NCBI GenBank assembly: GCA_947561395.2
Contig: OX387183.1
Location: 15,117,402 to 15,181,401 of the forward strand
DNA: 64,000 nucleotides
Direction: 5' to 3'
From: Buxus sempervirens
Taxonomy: Eukaryota; Streptophyta; Magnoliopsida; Buxales; Buxaceae
The notes under the pieces are model-generated. The model made no database searches. It saw only the letters and a program-made list of their open reading frames with translations, and was not told the origin of the DNA. Made by a program: the position numbers and the translations under genes. Positions within the stretch are counted from its first letter, which is position 1; each line of letters begins with the position of its first letter. Positions 1-10,031 of this stretch are shown here, piece by piece.

Positions 1-1769
1 ATGAGAGAAACGGCCCGGTTTAAAGAGGCATTAATGTCCTCTGCAGTCTTGCCATTTCCATTATTTCCAGAAATGACATTGATTTGTTCCCCTATCTCTT
101 CCCGGTCAAAATAGACCCTAAAGGAAGTCCCTATTGGCGCAATTAATTGCGAGGGATCAAACGTCCTAGGTCTAGAAGAGATGGCCCCTACAAAATTGGA
201 AGGACCAGCCCCATTATGTTGGGGCAGAGGATTCTGACCAATGTCAGTCCTGGCGGGAGAGGGTGCAGCCGTGTTAAACAACAGGGTTCCCTGATCGATC
301 AAATCCTGGATGGCATGTTTTAATGGCCAACACCTGTCTGTAGGGTGTCCTGGTGCACCCATATGGTATTCACAGGTGGTGGAGGGATCGAAATTCTTTC
401 CCTTTGAAGCATTCGGATTTGGTTCTTTCAGGGTAACATACCCTGCGTTTAACAAAGATGGCAATAGCTGGAATGGGGTCACAGGAAGAGGGGAAAGGAC
501 CCTGCTCCTTCTGGACGCCATCCAAGCGTCTCTCTCCTCTTTTGAGAATACCCTTTTTTGGTTGGGCATTGCTGCTTGAGGAACATTAATGTTGAGAGGG
601 TTTTGATAGGTCGATTGTGGCTGCACTGGACTGGGTGGAGGTGCAGCAATATTGATCTGGATGGGTTTTTGTGGTGGTTGGGGTTGTACCATGTTTACCT
701 CCCCTTCTTTCTTTCCTCCATTCCTTCTTGCCCCATTTTTTTGCTTTTGGGCAGAAGGATCAGAAGTGGGCTCCTGCTGACGGGCCGAGACAGTGTGGTC
801 ATAAATTCGCCCGGATCTTATTCCATCCTCGATCCGGTCTGCAACTTGCACTAGAGCGGCAAAACTGGTGGTAATCTGACCCACCAAGTGATTGTAAAAT
901 GGCTGCCCCAGTGTGCCAATAAAGGTGGTAACCATTTCTGGCTCCATCATGGGAGGCCTAACTTGAGAGGCGGCTTCCCTCCACCTTTTGGCATATTGCC
1001 TAACTGTCTCTTCTCTTCCCTTGTTCATCTTCATCATATCGTACCTATCTGGCACGATGTCCGCATTGAATCTGTATTGGGCTAGGAAAGCGTCAGCCAG
1101 ATCTTTCCACCTTCTGATTCTGCCGTGGTCCACTGTCGCGAACCACCTCAAAGCTGCCCCTGTCAGACTCCTCTGGAACAGTTGGATCAAAATGCCGTCA
1201 TCCCGGCCGAACTGGCACAATGCCCCGCAGTAGAGCTTCAGATGGCTCATTGGGCATCCTGTGCCGTCATACTTCTCAAAGTCCGGGCACTTAAATTTGG
1301 CCGGTAAGCATGCGTCGGGGTATAGGCAGAGATCTTGAAAGTTGGTACCTCCCAACGTGTTGATCCCCCTCACTTCTTTCAGTTCCTCTTGGATGGACTC
1401 CAGCTTGTCCAAAAATTTCCTCTCCACTTCTACCCTCAGTCTCTCTTTTTCTTTTTCTTTCTCCTTCTCATATTCAGATTCCTCCTCCCGGATCAGGATA
1501 GGCTCGGGGTTTGGATGAGAGAGTTCGGGTTGAGGTGGGATAGGTTGGATTGGTGGTGGAAGTTCAGTCTGGGGTGGAGCCTGTGGTGGGGCATTGTGGG
1601 ATGATGAAGCCTGGTGAACCTGAGCCTGCGCCTGTTGCGCCTGCACATGAGCCTGAGCGGCTTGGTTGGCCAGCAAATTTTCCAATAGTTTGGTCATCCC
1701 TGCCACTTGCTCTTGCAGTTGAGCAAAGGCCTCAGCCGAAACAGTAGATTGTTCTTCAGCAGGGTTCAT
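1..1769 (-). CDS. Gag protein of Tat/Ogre-type retrotransposon (partial, open to window edge)
   Basis: An uninterrupted minus-strand frame starts with ATG at 1769-1767 and is still open at base 3, giving 589 codons. It opens MNPAEEQSTV, then has a Gln/Ala/Pro-rich stretch (about residues 20-95) and a charged coiled-coil-like segment (EKEKEKEKERL). The Retrotrans_gag core follows, with FKCPDFEKYDGTGCPMSHL, RWFATVDHGRIRRWKDLADA and QYAKRWREAASQVRPP. A downstream conserved block contains CEYHMGAPGHPTDRCWPLKH, a zinc-knuckle-like Cys/His cluster also seen in Ogre gag. The product would form the virus-like particle in which the RNA is reverse transcribed. The open frame suggests a fairly young insertion. 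Protease and polymerase domains would lie outside the window. Confidence 0.85.
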   Translation of the reverse strand, partial: MNPAEEQSTVSAEAFAQLQEQVAGMTKLLENLLANQAAQAHVQAQQAQAQVHQASSSHNAPPQAPPQTELPPPIQPIPPQPELSHPNPEPILIREEESEYEKEKEKEKERLRVEVERKFLDKLESIQEELKEVRGINTLGGTNFQDLCLYPDACLPAKFKCPDFEKYDGTGCPMSHLKLYCGALCQFGRDDGILIQLFQRSLTGAALRWFATVDHGRIRRWKDLADAFLAQYRFNADIVPDRYDMMKMNKGREETVRQYAKRWREAASQVRPPMMEPEMVTTFIGTLGQPFYNHLVGQITTSFAALVQVADRIEDGIRSGRIYDHTVSARQQEPTSDPSAQKQKNGARRNGGKKEGEVNMVQPQPPQKPIQINIAAPPPSPVQPQSTYQNPLNINVPQAAMPNQKRVFSKEERDAWMASRRSRVLSPLPVTPFQLLPSLLNAGYVTLKEPNPNASKGKNFDPSTTCEYHMGAPGHPTDRCWPLKHAIQDLIDQGTLLFNTAAPSPARTDIGQNPLPQHNGAGPSNFVGAISSRPRTFDPSQLIAPIGTSFRVYFDREEIGEQINVISGNNGNGKTAEDINASLNRAVSL

Positions 1770-2104
1770 GGTGGCAGCTTTTAGTCTCTGAGACCGTCGG
1801 GGAGCAATGGTTGCAGTAAGAACTTAGTACCTTAGGTAAAAGAAAAAGACAAAAGAGAAAAATGTTAGTATCCCCCTAAATCAATTTCAGACACCTATGC
1901 ATGCATGCATGTAGGCTTGGTGAACATGAGTTTGGGGTTTTCTTTGTATCCATATTTTTTTGATTTTTGTATTTATGGTTAAAATAACCTTATTAAGACG
2001 AGGTGATTGATACGAAAAAGATCAAACCTCAGAAATTCTGTTGGAGTATTCTAGGGCCTCCAACATGTCCCACAGGAATGATATGGCTATAGTAAAAGCC
2101 TATA

Positions 2105-2818
2105 GTCAAATCAAACATTGGAATTACACAAGCTTCCAAGGGCTTATGCTTTGGAATTAAGGCTTCCACAACCTCCCGAAATTACGCAGGCTTTCAGGGG
2201 CCTATGATTTTCTAAATTCAGGCTTTAGAAGGCCTATGAAGATTTTGAGAAAGTCTGGAATTTCAGGCTTCCAGGGATCCTATGAGTTTCTAAATTCAGG
2301 CTTTAGAAGGCTTATGAAGATTTTGAAAAAGTCTGGAATTTCAGGCTTCCAGGAGTCCTATGAGTTTCTAAATTCAGGCTTTAGAAGGCCTATGAAGATT
2401 TTGAAAAAGTCTGGAATTTCAGGCTTCCAGGAGTCCTATGAGTTTCTAAATTCAGGCTTTAGAAGGCCTATGAAGATTTTGAAAAAGTCTGGAATTTCAG
2501 GCTTCCAGGAGTCCTATGAGTTTCTAAATTCAGGCTTTAGAAGGCCTATGAAGATTTTGAAAAAGTCTGGAATTTCAGGCTTCCAGGAGTCCTATGAGTT
2601 TCTAAATTCAGGCTTTAGAAGGCCTATGAAGATTTTGAAAAAGTCTGGAATTTCAGGCTTCCATGAGTCCTATGAATTTCTAAATTCAGGCTTTAGAAGG
2701 CCTATGAAGATTTTGAAAAAGTCTGGAATTTCAGGCTTCCAGGAGTCCTATGAGTTTCTAAATTCAGGCTTTAAAAGGCCTATGAAGATTTTGAAAAAGT
2801 CTGGAATTTCAGGCTTTT
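2105..2818. repeat. 78-bp tandem array in the leader/LTR of the Ogre-type element
   Basis: About seven and a half near-identical 78-bp units run from 2236 to 2818, with two or three diverged half-units upstream from about 2105. Each unit is itself two related halves of about 39 bp: one carries AATTTCAGGCTTCCAGGAGT, the other AAATTCAGGCTTTAGAAGGC. As 78 is divisible by 3, a plus-strand frame stays open through the array (2236-2889, 26-residue repeat with the core KSGISGFQESYEFLNSGF). That frame is antisense to the element and is most simply a by-product of the repeat. Tandem arrays in LTRs or leaders are common in Ogre-type elements. Confidence 0.85.
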
Positions 2819-5556
2819 TGATGCCCAAAATATTTTTGATTTCCAGCCTTAGGTGTTTTGAGTTAAAAAGAGACTCAATTTGTCCTTAAGGTGGTGATTT
2901 ATTTGAAATTTTTTTTCATTGGATCTTTAAATGATCACTTGCTTGGAATTCAGAGGTTTCCCAGTGACCCAATGAGTTGAAATCTTAAAAGTTTGAACAC
3001 TTTATGATTAAAGATTTCTTATTTTTTGGTTGGAATTTGTTCCATTTCAAAAGAGTTGAGCTTCTTTTCCTTTTATTCTTGGTTTAGATCCCATTTTAGG
3101 CTTAAAACATGCTTTGGAAACTTATTGTGATTTCCAAGTTCAATTCTTGAGGTTGAAGTATGATTAGATTGGTTATTTGAACCAATTTTCTTTTAATCAT
3201 TTACTTCACTTAAGATGGGTTAAGTGTTCAAATTAGGTAAAAAGAGCCTAATATAAGCTTAAACCCCCAAATTTGGTGCTTGACTTGATTTTTGGTTTGA
3301 GCCAACTTTTATTTTATCATTTTTACCTTTGGGTTGGATTAATTTGCTCAATTTAGGTGAATATGTTCAAAATGACCTTAATCTCTTGATCTAGGTGAAT
3401 TTGGAATGGTTTAAATGCCATTTATCTTATTTGGAGCCCCTGCACATTTGCTTATATGACTTAGGGATGAAAGGACCCAGAAATGTTTAATTAGCAAGGC
3501 CAGAATGGGATTTCGGCTTAAAACCACACACTCAGGACGGTTTGGCCCAAACCGTATGATACATGCGGTTGCAGCGAAAATGCAGACAACCGCATACTCA
3601 GGACGGTTTCAAGCCGAAAATGAGATTTTCGATTTGTTTCTTTTTCCAATTGGTTTTATTAGCTTGATTAAATACCCAAACATACTGTTCACCATTGGGT
3701 GGCTTCCAGACTGCCCCGAATTGGGCATTTGGGACATCAAATGGCATTAAAAGCCCGCTTAAACCTTGAATTTGATGAGGGTGCATGGGGAGACCACAAA
3801 TATGCACAAAAAAGATCTCTTACACTGAAAGAAACATGTTACAGTACAAATTGGCCTTCAAGGGCATGAACGAAAAATAAAAATACAATTTAGCCTTCTT
3901 GGGCTTGAGAATGAGAATTTTAAACTCAAAAGGAAAAGATCCTTTGCACCAGCAGCTCCTGGGTGGCCTTTGCACCCAAATTTCCTGCAAAGAAGAGGAT
4001 TAAAAATATTTAAACAGAGGAGGGCCTAGGCTCCCACCAAAATGGACACCCAATGCATGGATCTTGGACTTTGGGTTGCCTCCTATAGGCATTTGGGTGG
4101 ACTGACACCTAAGGAGAGTAAAAACTCTCTCTAAGGGCTACACCCATCCTAGGCTAACAGTAATTTTCTGGGAAGTACAAAATCCCAACAAATGGACACC
4201 GTGAGCATGCTTTTTATAAAGTAAAAAAAAGGCCATCATAAGGAAAAACTGAAAATACCTTGTTACCTCATGTTTACCTTCAAAATGATGTCCATATCAT
4301 ACCTCGGGCACCTGAGCCATGCAAGACGGCCTCCCCTCAATTACAAACCCTTTCCCCATCGCATTTGGTTTATTTTGGCCAAAAGGGTGTCTCTCCACCT
4401 TCGCGTAGGGGTTTTGGGTTTTGGCTTATTGGCAACTTAGAGCTCAAGCCTAGTGTATGACCAAAATTCTAGATCCACCATGTCATCACATCATTGGCTC
4501 AAAGTCTCTAAGGTGAATGTTTTCACTTTCGCTTTCCGAAGTAACGACCTCGGTGCGCCAAGCTACACACATTCTTGTTCAACTTCCTATAGGTGATAGG
4601 TAGGCTGTGTAAAAAAATAAAAAAGTGCTCAAGTGCATTTGAAAAGGAGGGTCACATTCAACACAATGTCCCACCCTTGCCACTCTTTTTTCGTATTCAT
4701 GCAAGCGCAATCACATTTACCAAGGCATGATATGGAAATCATATTTTAAGCAAACAATCATGAGTAAAACAAAGTAATAAAGAATACCTAGCATGCTCAT
4801 ACTAAACATGTATTCACACAATCATGTAAACATGGAGCCGTGTTATCATATCATACAACAAATAGCATTCAATTGTGGTGAGCATGCTTTTGACATATTC
4901 AAAATATCTCCCTAAGAATCCTGATCACATGCTCAATGACATTAGAATCCTAATCAAAACATGCTCATCATATAAACATGGTAGCCTAGCATGGTAAAAC
5001 TAGCTAGGTCTCCTAACATGGTTTTGAGCATAACCAAAGCATCACACATCTCATGCCCTATTTCCTAAGGTCTCTCATTCTCTAGATATAGAAGCATTCA
5101 AATCAGCATGCTTATTACAATCACTTCAAACAAGGCTCAGAGATCGAGCCATTTCTCAAATCCCCGAAACATCCAAAACCGTATACTCAGTGCGGTTTCT
5201 GCACAACCGCCACTCAAAGTGCGGTTTATGTACAAATTTGACCAAACCGCATATACAGGGCGGTTCAATTTAGTTATGCTTTAATTGATTGCTGTCCACG
5301 CGGCTTAACGGCCGAAGCTTCGCGAAGCCACGTGGCCGCCAGCGCAACAAGCCTTGATGTGAACCGTGCTGTGTGTGCGGTTGCAACCGCACATACAGAG
5401 CGGTTGAGACCAAGATTATAAAAACCGCATACTCAGTACGGTTGGCACCAATTTTGATTGTTTTTGAAAGTTTGACATATTTCAAGACTCAAATAAGACA
5501 TTTAAAGCCCATCTTAGTTAATCTCTTATATTGGGGTGCAATTTGGGGTGTCTACA
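2819..5556 (-). repeat. LTR (and part of the leader) of the Ogre-type element
   Basis: No coding capacity is seen. The outer end is TGTAGACACCCC at 5556 on the minus strand. Two clusters of an imperfect palindrome of the form AACCGCA-(about 7 nt)-TGCGGTT occur at about 3519-3609 and 5176-5446. Two copies of a minus-strand GGTGTCCATTT-like block, at about 4039-4050 and 4188-4200, may mark the LTR end and primer-binding region, but I could not match them convincingly to a tRNA. TSD bases next to 5556 would be ACGGG (5557-5561) if the insertion is intact. Confidence 0.6.
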
Positions 5557-5569
5557 ACGGGTATGCAAA

Positions 5570-6390
5570 TTGAGGTTGCAAATGATGAGAGATGGAGGAT
5601 GGGATTCTTTGTTAATTGAGGTTTCTTGTTTTTGCAATAAACTAGAAATTGTTGTTCCTGCTATTGATGATAAGTTTAAAGCTCATGGACATCCAAAGCG
5701 ATGAGCTGAAGAAATGACAAATTTGCACCACTATCAGGTTAAGTTATTTTACAGCATCATAGACATGCAACTTCAAGAGCTCATTAATCGTTTTTCGGAG
5801 ACCACTACTGAGTTGCTTCTTTGTGTGGGATGTCTAAGTCCATTTGACTCATTTGCTGCTTTTAAGAAAGAAAAATTGATCCACCTTGCTCAGTTATATG
5901 CAAATGATTTCTCCGATGTAGAGCTTGTGGCACTTGGGAATCAGCTTGAAAACTATATTCTTGATATGCGCTCTAATGAATTGTTTTTAGCAATTCAAGG
6001 GATTACAAGCCTTGCTGAGAAAATGGTTGCAAAAAGATATTATTTATTATATGCACTGATTTATAGACTTATCACATTAGCATTAACTTTACCAATTGCA
6101 ATTGCAACAGTAGAGAGAGCATTCTCAACTATGAAGATTGTCAAGAACTATTTACGTAATCGAATGGGAGACGAGTGGCTTAACGACTGCTTGATCACAT
6201 ACATTGAGAAAGAAGTTTTTTGTGAAATTTCCAATGAAGACATTATAAAGTATTATCAAAATATGCAATCACGGAGGGTGATTTTGTAGTACTTTGTAAT
6301 GTAGTATTTTTAATGTAATATTTATTTTTCAATTAAGTCATTTTATATATTATTTTGCCCCCACGGATTTGGAGTCCTGGTTCCGCCACT
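5570..6390 (+). mobile_element. hAT transposon relic, 3' part
   Basis: This is the carboxy-terminal end of a hAT-family transposase followed by a likely right terminus. The terminal sequence near 6355-6390 reads GCCCCCACGGATTTGG then CTGGTTCCGCCACT, like the ends of many plant hAT elements. The left part is missing and is replaced by the Ogre-type LTR at 5556, so the hAT element was probably cut by that insertion and its remainder lies beyond the window. Confidence 0.65.
5714..6289 (+). pseudogene. hAT transposase C-terminal fragment (ZMYM1-like, dimerisation domain)
   Basis: A 191-residue open frame, with related coding sequence upstream from about 5590 in broken frames. It contains MQLQELINRFSETTTELLLC, LSPFDSFAAF and the hAT dimerisation block PIAIATVERAFSTMKIVKNY followed by LRNRMGDEWLNDCL. 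This resembles plant 'zinc finger MYM-type protein 1-like' hAT transposases. The catalytic N-terminal two-thirds is absent, so no activity is expected. An in-frame TGA just before the first Met (codon before GAAGAAATG, about 5704) and the truncation both mark it as a relic. Confidence 0.8.
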
Positions 6391-7665
6391 ATCTCTCTCT
6401 CTGAAGTGTTTTGGCATGTATATTTGAATTAAGATTGCATATTGAATTTTTTTTAGTTTTGGTTAATGACAATTTTGAACAAACAAAGTTTTGTTAATGG
6501 AGGTCAATCAAAATTGAATTGAATTAAAAACTCTTAAGCCTCATAACCAAAATGAATTCAAATGGTAAATCAAAAGGTAGATTTGCTTGATCGTTCATGC
6601 AATTTATGCCAAGTTAATAAAAAATATTTTTTGCTGAAACATTATATTTTCATTATATTTCGTATGCATATGATAGTATTTATTAATTCTAGGAGAAATT
6701 CACGCACTATGCATAGCAAAAGAATTAAATAAGTGGATACTAATTGGGAGACAAAAGAAAAAAAATTAAGGAAATTTTCGACAATAGAAGTAGTTATATG
6801 TGTAAGGATATAAAAATAAATAGAATTAAAAGTAAAAGGCATTTTGGATAATATAAGATAGTTATATAAAGCGTGAATTAGTTAAGGGAAGATGAAAGTG
6901 AATATCATAGAATGTAACGCCAACCAGAAAATAATTTAGTCAATTATCTGAGATCTCAAACAAATGGCTAAAACCATCAAATCAAATTTATTGCTATGTA
7001 GAGCCTCAAAAGACAAAAATATTAGCAACTTAGTTGGCGTTTGGCCTTGCTTGTGCTTACAGGTGAGCACTTATGAAGAAGTGGTTTGATCAAAGGTATG
7101 ATCCACAGTGGTAAAGAGTTGCTTATTAAAAAGAGCAATGCGTTTGGTAAACTACCTCTTTCTGTCGACAGAAATCGTAGAATAGAAAAATGGCTAGACC
7201 TTTGACAATCGAAGAAGGTGATGCGAGTTGGGACAGCGGTAGTAACTGCAACGGCAAGACCAAGTACAACCCTCCTTTTCTACTCCTCTCCTCCTCCTCC
7301 TCACCTCTCTCTCCCTCTACTCCTCTCTCTCATTTTTTTTGTTTGTTTGAGAAGATAAGGGCAGCAAGACGGAAAAGTACGCCCTTGTTCCCTTTCTTCT
7401 CATCTCCTCTTCTTCTCCGTCTCTCTCTCTCTCTCTTTTCTACCATCTCTATCTCATTATCTCTATCGATTCCAGATTGTCTGGAAACTTAACGAAATTG
7501 ACAGAATCTGTTGTAACGCAGTGGACAAACAATGACAGCAGCTATATCATAACGAAGTAAAGTGCAGCAGAAAAGTAAGAAATAAAATGCAAATACAAAG
7601 GACACCAAGATGTATGTGGTTTAGTGTAAAGCCTACGTCCATGAGAGAAGCACACAAGAGAAGTA
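6391..7665. other. Intergenic, AT-rich; no gene recognised
   Basis: There is no convincing coding signal. Around 7031-7160 the sequence TTGGCGTTTGGCCTTGCTT, with a second GCGTTTGGTAAAC nearby, looks like a TIR-element end. A loosely complementary counterpart lies at about 15598-15710 on the other side of the copia insertion. About 7262-7480 is CT-rich, with a short open frame starting MARPLTIEEG that I do not recognise. Confidence 0.4.
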
Positions 7666-7670
7666 TCCAC

Positions 7671-7875
7671 TGTTGAGGATTCTCCAGAATCATCTCTTGA
7701 TTCTTAGCAATCCTCCTCTCAATTACAGTTTACCTAAACTATAGTAACTGTTCCTTGATTGTAGAGATATTATTATTGTTTCCTTCTTACTGTAAAGCTA
7801 TACATGTAAACATCTCTCTATAAATAGAATACACGCTCCACCCTTAAAGGTGTGGTGGTTTCACAAACCTTCTCA
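7671..7875 (+). repeat. Copia 5' LTR
   Basis: 205 bp, starting TGTTGAGGATT and ending ACCTTCTCA. A TATA box (TATAAATA, 7819-7826) lies in the position expected for the LTR promoter. The 5' flank is TCCAC. Confidence 0.95.
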
Positions 7876-7887
7876 TGGTATCAGAGC
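7876..7887 (+). other. Primer-binding site (initiator methionine tRNA)
   Basis: TGGTATCAGAGC lies directly after the 5' LTR. It is complementary to the 3' end of plant initiator tRNA-Met, the usual primer for plant copia minus-strand synthesis. Confidence 0.9.
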
Positions 7888-7943
7888 CTTTTCTGGATTG
7901 ATCTCCATCTATTTTTTTTTTTCGTTTTCCTCATCTCTCTTTC

Positions 7944-8760
7944 ATGGCCGACCTCCTCTCCTTCAATACCATGGTTCACATGGTTACCATAAAGTTGTCT
8001 TCTACTAACTATTTACTGTGGAAAAGCCAACTTGTCCCCCTTCTTGCTTGTCAAGACTTTCTTGGGTTTGTTGATGGGTCGTACCCCTCTCCACCTACCA
8101 CCATCTCTGATGACTCTTGCATTGGTTCTTCCCTACCTAATCCAAAGTACTTGGAATGGAAAACCATTGACCAATGCATCCTTAGCCTTCTTCTCTCTTC
8201 TCTCTCTGAAGAAGCTATGGCTGCAGTTGTAGGCCTCACCACCTCCTATGAGGTTTGGACTACTCTTGAACGTGTCTTCAGTCATGGCTCCAAGATGCGT
8301 GAGATTCGTCTCAAAGATGAATTGCAGTTAATGAAGAAAGGATCCAGAACTGTTGCTGAGTTTTCTAGAGATTTCAAAAAGCTTTATGATCAGCTAATGA
8401 CCATAGGCCGTCCAGTAGATGATGTTGACAAATCCCATTGGTTTTTAGGTGGCCTTGGGACTGAATTTGCTGGGTTCTCATCCACTCAAATGGCACTCAC
8501 ATCGCTGCCCTCTTTCACTGATCTCGTGCCTTTGGCTGAAAGCTATGCACTATTTCAAAAATCTCTTGAAGAAACCTCTCTAACTTCTGCTGCATTTACA
8601 GCCACTCAGTCTTCATCTGGTCATGGTCAATCAACTCGATCAAATGGAAACCGATGGACATATGGTCGTTCAAATGGTCCTCTTCTGGCCATTTCAACAA
8701 ATCCACTAGTTCTGGTCGGTTTCGTCGTTCCTATGCACCTCGTTGCCAAATCTGTAAAAC
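7944..8760 (+). pseudogene. Copia gag region
   Basis: The frame begins MADLLSFNTMVHMVTIKLSS and contains NYLLWKSQLVPLL, FVDGSYPSPP and the UBN2/Retrotran_gag core (SHGSKMREIRLKDELQLMKK, VAEFSRDFKKLYDQLMTIG). It stays open to 8909, but at about 8680-8740 the coding signal moves to another frame, where a CCHC knuckle appears (CQICKTEGHTANKC, about 8744-8785). A frameshift therefore separates the capsid part from the knuckle. Confidence 0.85.
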
Positions 8761-9990
8761 TGAGGGTCACACTGCTAACAAGTGTCGAAATCGCTGTGAC
8801 CATTCAACACCTTCTGCTCAACTTGCCGAAGCATTTCAAAGTAGCTGCTCTCTCTCTAATGACCAGCTCTCTGATTGGTACCTTGATACTGGTGCCTTTG
8901 CTCATATGACATCAGCTTGCAACCTCTCGAATCTCCTGAACAATATGTTGGTAAGGACAGTGTTATTGTGGGCAATGGGGCCTCTTTACCCATCTCCCAC
9001 ACCGGTATTGTTCGTCTCTCTCCTGATCTTCATTTACGTGATGTTTTAGTTGTCCCTCGTCTTACCAAAAACCTTTTATCTATTAGCAAATTAACCTCTG
9101 ATTTCCCATTTCATGTCACTTTCACTTCTATCCTCAATAACTCTGCTCTTAAGGCATCATATGACTTATGGCATGCACGTCTTGGGCATGTAAACCCATC
9201 TATTATTTCCTTATTAAATAAAAAAGGCCAACTTTCTCTTACCTCTATATTGCCTAATCCTTCTCTGTGTTCTACATGTCAACTTGCGAAGAGCCACATG
9301 CTCCCGTTTTCTCCAACCGATGCTCGATTTGACACCGTTTTGGGTCTTGTTCACTGCGACATTTGGGGTCCTGCACCCCTCAAGTCCACAACTGGTTGTT
9401 CTTATTATGTTTTATTCATAGATGATCATTCTCGTTTTACTTGGCTTTATCCTATGAAATTGAAATCTGATTTCTTTGATATTTTTCTTCAATTTCAAAC
9501 ATTTGTTGAAAACCAACTCTCTTGCAAGATTAAAATCTTTCAAAGTGATGGTGGTGCTGAATTTCGCAACACTCGTTTTCAGTCTCAACTTCGTTCCTCT
9601 GGCATTCATCATCAAATGTCTTGCCCCTATACTCCAGCCCAAAATGGGCGTGCAGAACACAAGCATCGTCACGTGACTGAAATGGGTCTTGCCCTGTTAT
9701 TTCATTCTCGGCTTCCTACTTGTTATTAGGTTGATGCTTTCAGTACTGCGGCTTACATCATTAACCGATTGCCCACACCACTTCTTGGAGGCATTTCACC
9801 TTTTGAACTTTTGCATGGTATGCCCCTCATTACATTGTTTTTCATCCCTTTGGTTGTCGGGTTTATCCTTATTTACGTGACTATACTCCTAACAAATTCT
9901 CTCCACGCAGTGCTCCCTGCCTTTTTTTAGGATATAGTCCCTCCTATAAAGGTTTCCGCTGTTTAGACCCGCTCACCTCAAAAATTTATG
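8735..9990 (+). pseudogene. Copia protease and integrase region
   Basis: In order: zinc knuckle, protease active-site block WYLDTGAFAHMTS (about 8875-8913), GAG-pre-integrase (LWHARLGHVNPSII) and integrase core. The integrase retains its catalytic acidic residues in HCDIWGP, FQSDGGAEF and NGRAEHKH. There is a frame change between protease and pre-integrase (about 8935). A TAG stop at 9727-9729 falls where copia elements normally have Trp. The later integrase part ([20 protein letters not shown]) continues beyond in shifted frames. No intact polyprotein can be made. Confidence 0.85.
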
Positions 9991-10031
9991 TTACTCACCA
10001 TGCAAAATTTGATGAAACCCATTTTCCACTC

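Larger units (their letters stand above)
1..5556 (-). mobile_element. Ty3/gypsy LTR retrotransposon, Tat/Ogre type, 5' portion
   Basis: The element reads on the minus strand and runs off the left window edge. Its LTR begins at 5556 with TGTAGACACCCC (minus strand). LTR and leader fill 5556 to about 1770, and the gag frame follows at 1769-1. Lineage is assigned from gag motifs (FKCPDFEKYDGTGCP and WKDLADAF) that are typical of Tat/Ogre elements, as is the very long LTR plus leader. The LTR/leader boundary is not certain. A weak primer-binding-site candidate lies near 4180-4201, and the second LTR is outside the window. The element abuts a hAT transposase relic at 5557 and probably inserted into it. 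Confidence 0.75.

Noticed and set aside
310-1747. Several plus-strand open frames at the left edge
   Set aside because: They are shadows of the continuous minus-strand gag frame (1769 to the window edge), which has clear gag motifs.
2161-2830. CRISPR-like array interpretation of the 78-bp repeats
   Set aside because: Repeats are directly adjacent without unique spacers, and this is plant nuclear DNA.
2236-2889. 217-residue repetitive open frame as a protein-coding gene
   Set aside because: It is produced by a 78-bp tandem array inside a retroelement leader, antisense to the gag gene; no start context or family supports translation.
4039-4201. Definite primer-binding site of the Ogre-type element
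   Set aside because: GGTGTCCATTTGTTGGGA on the minus strand is in a plausible place but could not be matched to a tRNA 3' end; kept only as a candidate in the LTR entry.
7190-7492. 100-residue plus-strand frame MARPLTIEEG...
   Set aside because: Most of it is a CT-rich Ser/Leu low-complexity stretch, with no family and no splice partner found.
8051-9672. Minus-strand frames within the copia element
   Set aside because: They are shadows of gag and integrase coding sequence.
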